A DNA stretch of 64,000 nucleotides from Reticulitermes speratus (lineage: Eukaryota > Arthropoda > Insecta > Blattodea > Rhinotermitidae). Positions within the stretch are counted from its first letter, which is position 1; each line of letters starts with the position of its first letter. Location: positions 26,074,533 through 26,138,532 of the forward strand of contig JAJKFL010000014.1 in NCBI GenBank assembly GCA_021186555.1, written 5' to 3'. Positions 12,592 through 23,050 of the stretch are shown one piece after another. The position numbers and the translations under genes are program-made. Under the pieces are notes generated by a model. It was not told the DNA's origin. It made no database searches and worked only from the letters and a program-made list of their open reading frames with translations.

Positions 12592-15500
12592 ATGGAAGAC
12601 GTATTGGATGAAGTTGTGTCATCAGAAGATTTGAAGGTGGAAAGCCTTGTATATTTTATGGGGTGTTTAATATAAGGGTAGTGAGCGTATTCTTACTGAA
12701 TTACAAGATTTTATATAGGAATGTTGATATGCATTGCGGAACATTTGTTCCCTAGAATTTAGTTTTATAACCTTAGATAAGGTGCAGGAACATCCCTTTG
12801 GAGATCTGAAGGGCTGTTCCATCCAATGCTCCCCGTTTTCCGAGAAAGCATTACTTTTGACGTGAATACGTCTTTAAATTTGCTTCCGTAGTGGGAGCCA
12901 ATTCAGAAAACTGATTATAACAAAATTGGGGGATACAGTTTGGCATTGCAGCTACATATCTATCATCTACATCCAAAATTTAATTACACCACTCGATAGT
13001 TAAAGGATCAAAGAATTCATAACGTTCAGTGGGGACTGTGCGCCACAAGCGCGGCGGAGGGGGAGGCGCCGCCATTTTCAGGTCGTTTCGTCGCGTCACA
13101 TACTTTCGGTTTAGTATACATTTTGACTCGGAGAAGCTACGACGCTCGTTTCAGTTTCAATTTACAGCTCTCCTCAATATTTATCTATTGCGTACACAAA
13201 ACATGAGTGTGGAATACTTATGGTGAATATATATGGTGTTAAACTTAAAAATTTAGAAAACTGAATACAATGTCGGCCTATACTCGTCAAAAAGCCAATT
13301 CGAAACATATAAATCGTATAAGGTTGGAATAGGCTTCTCAACAGCTATCCAGTGATACCCATAAAACACCATATCATAGAGTGAAGCGGTGCCGGGAACG
13401 TAAAACAATGAGGGCGTCCGAGCGGATCAACGACTGCGCAGGTACATCTGACGCTGGGGCGGCCGGGCCTATGCAAGTCGATGATGTAATCGCTTGTGTA
13501 TCAACGCCGGGCTGTATAGACATCGGATGTGTGCGATCGCCGATTATGACGACACATTGGGCAGCAGCTAGTGCACGTTTCACTACTATGTATGTCAACA
13601 ATCCATTCGGACATAAGTGTAACGTGTGTGACCGTCTATGCTTTCTGCGCTCGTTGAAGCCACCAAAGGGAAAACACTTAACGCTGCTTAGTAATCTCGA
13701 TGTATCCTGCATGCCATTTGTATCGTACTTTTCGTATCACAGACCTATCATTAATAAAATTATAACACACTAATTATTTGTTTACTTCAATTCTTTCCTT
13801 AACCCGACTAAACGAACATGTTGCCATCATCAATAAAACATGCAGATACGAAGGACTTCTTACTGTTAAGGAATGATTATGACATACATATAATACGCTG
13901 AAACAAAATATTACCCGTTAACGTACACGCATTCACGTAAAACACACGGCCGTGTCCCCGACACAGCCACACCCCACTTTTTGGAAGGTTCCCAGGCCTA
14001 GCCTCTTTGTCTTTCTGGTAAGAGCAACATGTAGGTGAAGATGAGGATGGAGCGCTGGTGGAACCATACTGACAGGGGAAAACCAAAATACTAGGAGAGA
14101 AACCTGTCCCAGTGTAAGTAACTCTGTACACCACAAATCTCACGTGGACTGTACTGGGATGGAGCCCGGTCCTCCGGGGTGAGAGGCCAGCAACTACTGG
14201 CTTCAGTCATGGCACAGTCTTGGAAGACTGAAAAAAAGTTGAAAGTAGTTTTATATCCAGTGCTTCCTCATTACCGGAAGAACACTGATTTTTGGAAGGT
14301 TCGTAGCTTCGCCCGTTTGCCCTTCTGGTAAGAGCTGCATGTAGGTGAAGATGAGTATGGAGCGTTGATGGAGTGATATTGACAGGGGACAAACGAATTG
14401 AGGACTGAACTTAACCAGAAGTGCATGTAAAGATTTAGTTTGTACCGCTCAGTGAACACAACTTGTTGGTTATAGAAACCAGTTGGTTAACGATGTAGTG
14501 GGAAATAATCATCATTCTGACATCCATGTAAAAACATCAATGCACTCCATGTGTAGATTGTGTACTTTTTTTAATGTTAAACCGGGCAGTACATGAAGTA
14601 ACCTGTAAGCTGTAGATGATGAAATTATAGATTGATCTAGCATAAAAGTGTGGTTATTAAGTGCATAGATGATCATCACTTTCTGTGCATCAAAGTGTGG
14701 AATGGTGTGTGTGTTGGTGGGTCATCATATGGAGCACTGTTGTGCTTGAAATGGAGATTTATGTTTCCATTTCGATGTTAAATGTTTAGTGTAGAGTAAA
14801 AAGTATAATTTGCCATTACAGATTGGTAGTAATTAATGTGAAATTCATTACAAGGTGGTACCATACAACCTATAACACGACTTTCTTTAGTATGATGAAT
14901 TACTAACTGAAACCTTCTACATATACCATCCAACCTTCTTCATATATGACCCAACCGATATCAACATATTCTTATTATCACAACTTATATTTATGTACTT
15001 TTTTACTTTTGGTTCATGTGATTGCAATCACATCTTTGCATGCATTCTGATACTTTTGTAATTTGATTTTATATTATTAATGTATGTAACCTTTCTATTT
15101 TGTATCCCTGATGATGGCTACATGATTGGCCAAAACACATAGGAGTTAATCGTGTGTGTGAAACTAATTTTAGTATACCTGTGTGCTTTTGTTGGTAGCA
15201 TTATTGCATATGGATTACAGATATTTAATGTGCACAGACTGCCTCACAATGGACACACACAGCAATCACATACCACTCCCAGAATATTAAATTTAATGTG
15301 TGTTATATACAGAAGACTCATTGCATCATTTGTTTAGCATGTGTGACTCATGATGATATGTAGAGTAAGACAGTTATGTGCACTAAGGCAGCAAAAAAAA
15401 GTCTAGTTTTTCAACAATAACAAGAGTAGCATTGGCAGTGCTATCAGGGACAATAACAGTGATGATAAATGTAATACAAATCTAATTACATGCACCATTC

Positions 15501-17734
15501 CTCTCAGTACAATAAGAAATTGAATAGCTTAGTACAAGTAACATATAAATATAGTTTATAGACACACAAATTTTAAACATAAGATTAAGAGAAATGAGGA
15601 CCATAATGTGTTTATACTTTAATATGTAGTAGTAATTTTAACCTGTTGATAAGGTAAATAACAATATTGTATTGACTTGTAATTCAGTAGGTTATTTTTT
15701 AACTGGAGAAGTGCCCTTGATTATGAGTAAGAAGTGTTTGAAATATCTTCTTTTGATTTCCTATGACTCTTTGGCCCATTTCCTGCCTTTTGCATCCTTG
15801 TTTTCTTCCTCCATTAGCTCTTGTGTCTTGCCACTGCACTCCAGTTCTTTTGTATTGAGATATTTGGCGGCATCTTTCAACACTTTGTCTTCCCATCTAT
15901 TCCTCAGCTTTCCAGCAGGCCTTCTTCCTCTTAGACTTCCTCCAGAATTCGTGTCTGGGATTCTGATGTTGGACATCCTTGCTACATGCACAGCCAATTT
16001 TAATCTTCAAACATGCACGTGCATGTTTGAAATATACTGGATATTGAATATTTTACTGAAACAGCATTTTATTTGATCATCATTAATAAATGGTTTAAAT
16101 AGTGATGTATTGCAAACATTATTGAAGAATAAGAATTGTAACTGTAAGAATAAGTAATAGTTTTTATTTGTTCTTCAACTTTTACACTTTTAAATTACAG
16201 GTTCACAGTAGTGTATAAATGCAGAATGATGTGAATATGTACAACATTTTCTGCAAGCTGGTTGCTTTTCCTTGAAAGGCTTTATTTAAAATTATGTAAA
16301 ATTTATACATATTGCCTAGTTGTAGGTTGCTGTCAGACATTGATAAAATAATTATATTTAAGTACAACAAAGTTGACATTGTATGTCAGTGGTGCCTGTT
16401 CTTGATTCTAGTCTGTATTTGTTCCAGTCTTCTGTTAACTTATATCTCTGTGTCAAATCCTAAAGACTCAGTATCATTAATAAGGAAGCCCTTCACCTGA
16501 TATGATTCACAGGTAGCTCTATTCACCTTTCATTCAAGGAGTCTGCTGTGTTAAATTGTATCTTAATGTTATCCTCTCATCTCTTGGTCTTCCATGTGGC
16601 CATTTTCGAAGTGGTTTTCCTTTCACAATTCCGTACACAATCCTTGTGCTTCCAGTTTTATCTACATATCCAACTCTGTAGGCTCATAGATTTCACTAGT
16701 AGTGATGTGTATAAATACAAAGTTGGTACTATGTAACATAGTTCATTTATGTCATCGTTTAAGTGTGTCAGTTGTTATATTCAAATGATAAGTTTGGAAT
16801 TTCAGAAATATGAGCAAGTTTACAATGAGCAGCTGAAAAAAGGATCAGTGACACCGAAAGCACAGTTTGAGTATGCTTGGTGTTTAGTCCGAAGTAAGTT
16901 TTCAGCAGATATCAGGAAAGGGATTATTTTTCTTGAAGAGCTTTACCAGAATGGTGATGCAAAAGAGAGACGGGACTATCTGTATTACTTGGCAATAGGA
17001 AATGCTAGAATAAAGGTGGGTGTACTTATGTTTTTTTTAGTGTGAATTCTCTTTTGAGATGTTTGAATTTTGTGTGTTCTGTTGCTACTACTCTAAGATA
17101 ATTTAATATGGTGATTTGTATTATTTCAGGAATATTCCACAGCCTTGCATCATGTTAGATCATTTGTGCAAATTGAACCAGGAAATCAGCAAGTCCAAAA
17201 GTTGGAAACACTGATCGAGAAAAAGTTGGAAAAAGGTTTGTGCTTCTGTAAAAATTGATATTTTCATTTATTTAACCCATTGAGTTTGAGGCTTTTAGGT
17301 GAAGGAATGCATAGGGCCTGGAATATTTATGGGGAAAAAGTATTTTTCTGCCATTAGGATGCAATATGTATACTGGCATTTTTCAGTGTGTATTATTGAG
17401 GCATTCTAGGATACAACCAAATATGAAACATGTCTGCCATCTGTGAGGAAAAGCCAAAATTATGTAGCAAATGAAAATACAGAATAATTCTTCCAGCATA
17501 TTCTCTCTCTCTCTCTCTCCAAACATTGTACAGAGCTTTTTCATAAACCTGAAGCCAGTGGGTTAATTTCTTTTAAAATGTGGACTGTCACATTGCTTGT
17601 AAATGTGAGACTGTATTAACATTTATATGTTTAATATAATTTCAGAGGGTCGTCTTGGAATGACTTTGGCAGGTGGTGTTGTATTGGTTATTGGTGGATT
17701 GGTTAGTCTAGGTTTCAACTTATTAAGAAAGTAG
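12592..17734 (+). CDS. FIS1: FIS1 copy 1, mitochondrial fission 1 protein (diverged C-terminus)
   Basis: FIS1 is a tail-anchored outer mitochondrial (and peroxisomal) membrane protein that takes part in organelle fission through a TPR-like helical bundle facing the cytosol. The exons are 12592-12636, 16806-17015, 17130-17235 and 17646-17734, with GT-AG introns of 4169, 114 and 410 bp. They encode 149 aa (human FIS1 is 152). MEDVLDEVVSSEDLK starts the protein like the human MEAVLNELVSVEDL. Residues 31-60 carry the family signature QFEYAWCLVRSKFSADIRKG, then RRDYLYYLAIGNARIK. Exon 3 holds the second TPR, here ALHHVRSFVQIEPGNQQ. The C-terminal anchor is about residues 122-146, followed by Arg-Lys. 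Relative to copy 2 it carries unusual changes in the second TPR and anchor (for example GRLGMTLAGG against GLIGMAVAGG). The frame is fully open, so it may be functional, specialised or newly decaying. Confidence 0.93.
12857..13975 (+). mobile_element. unit-1-specific block with Helitron-like fragment
   Basis: This 1.1-kb block sits in FIS1 intron 1 of unit 1 and is absent from unit 2, where sequence runs straight from GCATTACTTTT into GGAAGG. The string ACTTTT occurs at both edges in unit 1. This fits either insertion with a 5-6 bp target repeat or microhomology-mediated loss from unit 2. The block contains a CpG-rich patch (13045-13100) and a Helitron-like protein fragment. Classical Helitrons do not make target-site duplications, so loss in unit 2 may be the simpler reading. 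Confidence 0.45.
13270..13773 (+). pseudogene. Helitron-like Rep/helicase N-terminal fragment
   Basis: From the ATG at about 13270 a single frame runs to TAA at 13771-13773, with one in-frame TAG near 13327. It begins MSAYTRQKANSKHINRIRLE and contains a basic KRCRERKTMRASER segment. Near the end it has NPFGHKCNVCDRLCFLRSLK, which resembles the CxxCxRLxF zinc-knuckle-like motif near the N-terminus of Helitron polyproteins. Rep tyrosines and helicase motifs are absent, so it is a truncated relic. Family assignment rests on one short motif. Confidence 0.35.
13976..14400. repeat. old internal tandem duplication in FIS1 intron 1 (unit 1)
   Basis: Two copies of a ~110-bp segment, at about 13978-14090 and 14286-14398, share TTTTTGGAAGGTTC, CTTCTGGTAAGAGC, TGTAGGTGAAGATGAG and ATTGACAGGG/ACTGACAGGG. 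The same pair is present in unit 2 (27232-27655), so it predates the segmental duplication. On the minus strand it reads as proline/serine-rich frames of a kind common in insect interspersed repeats. I take it as repeat DNA. Confidence 0.6.
15761..15997 (-). pseudogene. LINE reverse-transcriptase C-terminal remnant (unit 1)
   Basis: The minus frame reads HVARMSNIRIPDTNSGG and then GRRPAGKLRNRWEDKVLKD. This is the characteristic tail of arthropod non-LTR retrotransposon ORF2 proteins (HVARM, RIP, GKRPVGRPRxRWED). About 78 codons are open. No RT catalytic motif is present. It lies antisense within FIS1 intron 1 and has a counterpart in unit 2. Confidence 0.7.
17502..17520. repeat. (CT)n microsatellite in FIS1 intron 3
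   Basis: A short TC dinucleotide run shared with unit 2 at about 30760-30777. It is adjacent to the exon 4 side of intron 3 and may strengthen a pyrimidine-rich context, but the real acceptor is 125 bp further on. Confidence 0.6.
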
Positions 17735-17968
17735 TGATATGGTGTTGCCGTGAGACTTACTATCCATCACTGTGGCTCGGTAAAAAACCATAAGTAACAT
17801 CTTACAATGAGTTCGAAGAAGACTGTGTGGTAAACTGGACTGAATATGAATATGAATTGAATATGAACATGATGTTATTAATTGTGAAAATATAGAAGAT
17901 TGTGCACTACCACAGCATCCCTGTTCTTAAACTGTGTTGTTGCTAACCAAAGGGTTTTGGAATTGCTG

Positions 17969-18260
17969 TTATGTGGCTTCTTCTTAAGGGGTGTTAGAAC
18001 AATTCCAAAACCTCTGTTGACTTCATGTCATCGTTACATTGGCAGCATACTGTAACTACAGCAAGGAATGTGTGCTCCATGGTACAGTTAGATACATGTA
18101 TGTGGGTGTGTATAGAATTATGTGACTTCCTAAAGAACATCAGAACAATTCCAAAGGTTCTGTTGACTTAGTGCCATTCTTAGCTCTGTTGGCAGCAGCA
18201 TGGTGTCACTTCAGCAGGAAGTGTGTTTCAGTGTAACTATGAATTATATGTATATGGGTC
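17969..18260. repeat. 150-bp tandem duplication in the FIS1 3' region (unit 1)
   Basis: Two adjacent degenerate copies (about 17969-18118 and 18119-18260) share TTATGTGRCTTC, GAACAATTCCAAA, CTGTTGACTT and ATGTATATGGGT-like blocks. The same arrangement occurs in unit 2 at about 31852-32145, so the repeat is older than the segmental duplication. It probably lies in the FIS1 3' UTR or just downstream. Confidence 0.55.
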
Positions 18261-19494
18261 CATAGAGAATGGCATTGACGTTTTGGCCAGTTTACTGAGC
18301 ACCTTATGATGCCCTGAGCTACATGAGAGATATGGTGTTTGGACAAAGAATTGCCATTTCCTTTGGGGAGATGTAGTGTGGCGAATTGCCAGGATGAATG
18401 GCTGGCTTGATGTGTTGTTGAGTAGCAGGAGAGCATGGGTCTCGGTGCCAGTGTCCTCAAGATACATTTTTAACTGTTGGGGAAGAATATGACCTAAACC
18501 AAATTGTAAATAAATATTGTGTCCAATAGACTCTTCAGTTGCTACAGCACACACTGGGTAAATTTGTCTTGCTGTGTGCAATGCATAGCATGAAGCATTG
18601 CTGAACCATAACCACAAAGGGGCTTTAGTCCCTGGAATTGTTCCTGTGCAGAAGGTGAGTTATCCAATCTGTAGCAGCTTTGAATCCTGAGGAAATTCGT
18701 AACCCCCCTCCCAAAGAAATAGATGTTCAGTAGACATCCACTTCCAGAGAGCCCTGTTTTGTCTTAAAACGTAAATTTTCTGAAAACCCCTACTTTTCAT
18801 AACTTCATGAATTCCAGTAATTGTTACCACCATCTCCTTATTCATTCATAGGTTGTGCAGATTAGATATGTCCTGAAATGATTAAACTCCCCTACTTGCT
18901 GCAAACGTTTTGTTGGATGGTCTAGCAAGAAGCTTAGCTTTTTTTGTCATCCCAAAGAAAGTCTATTTGGATTTTCAGGTCGTCGCCCACACTCAAGGTA
19001 ACAATGTATTATGCAAAGGGTGTTTCACCAGTTATGTTGCATTTATGTGCTGTGTTGGTGCTGTGCGTATGAAATTATAGATTTAAAAACTCAGTATTTT
19101 TGTACTGTGTTATGTAGATTTCTTAGTGGTAGAGCATTAAGCAAGGGACATCTATGCATTATATAGACAAGTTCACAACAGAACATAAAACAATTGTGGA
19201 TAGAGACAAATGTTTGATGTTACATGAGATATTTTCCTGTTACATCTGCTTCTTGAGGTAATGATATATAAAATATTAAAATACATTTAATGAAATGAAG
19301 AAAATAATTTTATGGGATTTACTAACACAGTATTCATAGAATAAAATTGAGGACGTGTTTTACACATTTATTTTATTTTGTACAAAGTGCTAAACTTCCT
19401 GTGCATGCATTAAAAAATGGTTTTGGTTTGCATTTACAGTTCAGTTATTTAGAAGTGACCTAGTTCAACAAAGAAGCTACATATGAGGCGTGTT

Positions 19495-19945
19495 GACAAA
19501 ATGCCAAAAGGGACTATTAGCTTTAACGTTTGACATCAGGCTTTTAGCTTAATCATGTCTAAGTCTCTGTCTGTCCGTCTGCCCGCATGGAACAGCTCTG
19601 CTCCTATTGGAGGGGTTTTCATGGAATTCGATATTAGCGTATTTTTAGAAAATGTGTTGAGAAAATTCATGTTTTTTAAAATCTGACAGGAACAACGGTT
19701 ACTTTGCATGAAGACCTGTGTACATTTGCGACATTATCTTGCTGTATTCTTCGTGGAATGAAAAATGTTGCGTACAAAATTTGTGTGAAAATCAAAACAC
19801 ACATTTTATGTTTCATAACCTTTCCCTGAAAATATTGCCATTTATGAGATAATGTGGAAAAATATGGTAGAGCCAGCCAGGGCACAGATGGCAATATTAT
19901 ACGGGGCATGTGCTGTGCATACCGGATAACTAAGGCTACACACAC
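19495..19945 (+). repeat. dispersed repeat family X, left arm of a head-to-head pair
   Basis: The arm contains GACTATTAGCTTTAA, the CTGTCTGTCCGTCTGCC tract, CGCATGGAACAGCTC and, 300 bp on, TTTATGAGATAATGTGGAAA. The same order of blocks appears inverted at 20755-21165 and in direct orientation at 37640-37900 and 51925-52300. It is noncoding in all copies. It resembles a nonautonomous element, but I cannot name its class. Confidence 0.65.
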
Positions 19946-20379
19946 ACACTCAGAATATGTAATACTTATTTTTTTTCCATGGCAACAATCATTAGGTGAA
20001 CATGCCCTGATATTACATTTATACGTGCATTGCGTGTCTTGTTTTAAAATGAGGGTATGAAGGTCTGAGATAAGGGGTGTCGTAGAGGAAAGGTAGTATG
20101 CTAAATTAATCCCAGTAGTAGTGTAATGTTCTGATTAAATGGAAGTAGTCGTAATGTGATGCAGATGATTATCATTCAGTACGTATAGTTATTGCTTAGT
20201 GTTTCTTGCCTTCACCCAGGTTTTCAGAAATTCTGTCACCATGCATGAGTTGAAGGAACTGGTATTGGTTACAAAAATATTGGTATGAAGTGTAGTGTAA
20301 AGTAGTGGCTGTGTGGCATTTTATTTTGTGGCTAGTAGATGGAAGTTGTATTTATTGAGCCCTGGATGGGTGTGATCAG

Positions 20380-20480
20380 AAATGCACACAGAATTGTAGT
20401 GGGTGAAAGTGAATGGAAGGGACTACTTGGAGCACCTATTCATAGATGGAATGACAATATTAAGATATATCTTAACGTTC
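20380..20480 (+). repeat. LINE reverse-transcriptase tail remnant
   Basis: The frame reads RNAHRIVVGESEWKGLLG and continues APIHRWNDNIKIYL. It corresponds to the common LINE tail RNAYRVLVGKPEGKRPLGRPRRRWEDNIKMDL. It lies inside the spacer of the inverted family X pair, in DNA absent from unit 2. Confidence 0.6.
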
Positions 20481-20754
20481 ATCTTCCAGGAATATTGAAT
20501 TTTAAATCCCCCATTACTATATGGCTGGTGGTCTTATTTTACCTTTCAGGTAACATTATTATTAATGGAAAAAAGCAACACTTGTCTAATTACGTGTGTC
20601 ACTGTAGTAGTCTTCTGTGCAAGAATGATAAAACAAGACTGAAATGTATGTGTAACATAACTTTGAGGCACATTCACGTAACAATTGTTGGGGAAATGCA
20701 ATACATATTACATATGCTGAGTGTGTGTTTGTAGTCTAGTTATACTGGCATGCA

Positions 20755-21165
20755 GAGCGCATGAACCATATTATATTGTCATCTGTGGCCTGCCTGGTTC
20801 TACCATATTTTTCCACATTATCTCATAAACAGCATGATTTTCGGAAAACAAGTTATTGAACATAAAATGTGTGTTTTGATTTTCTCTACAACTTTGGTGT
20901 GAAACACTTCTCATTTTAAGAAGAATTCAGCGAGATACTGTCATAACCATACATGTCTTCACGTAAAGTAACTGTTATTCCTGTTGTATTTTAATGAAAA
21001 TTGAATTTTCTTGACAGATTTTCGAAAAATACTCAAATATAAAATTCCATTAAAATCTGTCCGGTGGGATCCGAGTTGTTCCATGCGGACGGACGGACGG
21101 ACAGACATGACAAAGCTAATAGTCGTGTTTTGCAATTTTGCAAACATGCCTAAAAATGGGGGAAT
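20755..21165 (-). repeat. dispersed repeat family X, right arm (inverted)
   Basis: The inverse complement of the 19495-19945 arm can be followed through TTCCACATTATCTCATAAA, the GTCTTCACGTAAAGTAAC block, and the CCATGCGGACGGACGG tract to AGCTAATAGTCG. Together the arms enclose about 800 bp, giving a 1.7-kb inverted-repeat structure found only in unit 1. Confidence 0.65.
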
Positions 21166-22854
21166 GTGTGTGGCAAACACTACATGTGTGAATCTGCCAG
21201 TACACATGAGTTGTAGTGAACGGTCTGTACCTGTGTCGTCGTGTGTGGTGTGGTCGAATAGTCATGCTGGCTGACAGTCCTTCAGAAGTTACCAAAAAGC
21301 CATGAAGTGAACCAGATGTACCTGACTCAGTGTGATGCAGTTGCACAGATGTTCACTGGTCCTTGTTTTTGTACACATTTATGTAGTATGCAACATCCAG
21401 TATTACTTGATATGTGATTGAAGATGTCATTCAGTTACAGTGGAAGGTTCTGGGAAGAATTTATTGAAGAGTGTTTGTATGTTATTTAATTTGCAGCATC
21501 TGATAGCAATAAATAGAATAATTTACCTTCATGTAGGTCTCTTTTGAGACTCTTTATATTTGCCAACATGCTCATCGTATAATTTTTCAAGCACTTGTGG
21601 AGATACCGCACAACTGAATATAAGAAAGATATTTGTAACTTCTCCCAGTGGCTTGGAAAACTGATGTATCAGTTAATAGCTTTGCTGCAGTGACTGGCTG
21701 CCTATTGTAAATATTCTTTTGAAATATAAGTCCAGGCCATGCCATGGCATAGATGGTTACTCACTGGCCTGTCACTGAGTAGACATGGGTTTGATCCCAG
21801 CAAGTTCTTGTGGGATTTATGGTGGACAGAGTGGCATTGGGACAGGTTTTTCTCGTGAGTACTTCAGTTTTCTCCTGTCTGTGTCATTGTCCATATTCAT
21901 TTATCTATCCCTAATGCTATATTTAAGCAAATACAGCATTGTTACTTAACACACTTAAAAACTACAATGCCACCTTCCTGTGCAAGTATTTGTGTAAAAT
22001 CTTGGACCTAAATATCTTATCTGATAAAAACACCTAACCTCTATATGCTATGTAAAGGATTTGTGCCATATTGAATAGGTGCGTAGCTTAGGTCGGTTTG
22101 TGGGTCTTTGTAGGACTGAGATTTTTTTCCTTGCAGATATTCATAGATATGGGTGCCATGATTTGGTACTGGGAGGTGTGAGGTGTATACACAATTGGAT
22201 GTAAACTTTGATGTAAAGTAGATCAATGAGGAAGTTCTTTTGACTTTCCTGGGTTGGTTAATTTGCCACAATTTAGCACTTGACAGAAAACAGTGTTATG
22301 GTTTGCAGTTTTATAACAATTTTGTGATAATGTGTTTGAACACTTGATGAATGTAATGTATTGCCACTTTCTGAAGTGTGCTTAATGTAATTTTTGTTCA
22401 TGAGCACAGATTATTTTAACATTTTTTAACAAGTCGTGAATTTTATATGGGCTGACGTGGAGTTGCATCTTTCTCGTTCCAGGATTGCTTGCAGAATGTT
22501 GTGTTTGTGTTTTATCGAGTATTTTTCTGGGGGTTTTAGCCATACAAGCTGATGATATTTTTACGTGTATGTTCATTAGATCTGATTTTAGCTGGCTCAC
22601 TTGCCACTGGTGAAATTCAGACGTGTCCAGGTTCGATTTTCATTAACTATTGAACTTAAGCATAGAGGCAGTGCGACATGGGCTGCTCCAGTGCAGTCAC
22701 CATTTAGACACGCAGTCAATAAGCACAGCTAAGTTTGTTCACTTTTAACTCTGTATAGTCAATCATGTCTGGTTATGAATTTTTAATTTTTTAAAGTTGG
22801 TATTGCAGTGTGTCAGAGGACCATTATTCTGACAGCTGACAGATACCTTCTGTT
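21166..22854. other. remainder of the unit-1-only block
   Basis: Apart from the SINE at 21735-21925, this AT-rich stretch has no recognisable gene. Sequence matching unit 2 resumes at GACAAGTGGGATGAG (about 22860). Confidence 0.5.
21735..21925 (+). repeat. tRNA-derived SINE
   Basis: A tRNA-like head (GGCATAGATGGTTACTCAC, then GGGTTTGATCCC as the B box) is followed by a body with GTGGACAGAGTGGCATTGGG and ACAGGTTTTTCTCG. The body resembles other insect SINEs that I know only in general terms. No intact tRNA cloverleaf can be drawn, so it is not a tRNA gene. Confidence 0.5.
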
Positions 22855-22899
22855 TCTGTGACAAGTGGGATGAGTTGTTTGGTTTGAGTTCTGGGATAT

Positions 22900-23050
22900 T
22901 ACGCAGCGCAGGTTGGCAGTTGGTTACAGATGTTTCGGGATAACATATATTCGATCTTGAAGGGCGATGAAGACTGCTTGACCCTTGAAGATGGGACCGA
23001 TGTTGTTACGAAACGTCGGTAACCAGTTACCAACATACGCTGTATAATAT
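22900..23050. repeat. foldback hairpin repeat (unit 1 copy)
   Basis: The arms are GTTGGCAGTTGGTTACAGA...TTTCGGGA and their complement CGAAACGTCGGTAACCAGTT. The centre holds CTTGAAGATGGGACCGATG. The unit 2 copy is at 33375-33515. The flanking CAGAAGAGTAAAGATCTC and CGGCGGAAG blocks look like the rest of a decayed interspersed repeat. Confidence 0.55.

Noticed and set aside
18237..18617. 126-codon minus-strand frame identical in both units
   Set aside because: Identity reflects near-identical DNA of the duplicated block rather than protein constraint. It is antisense in the FIS1 3' region and has no family match. The DNA identity itself is reported as a finding.
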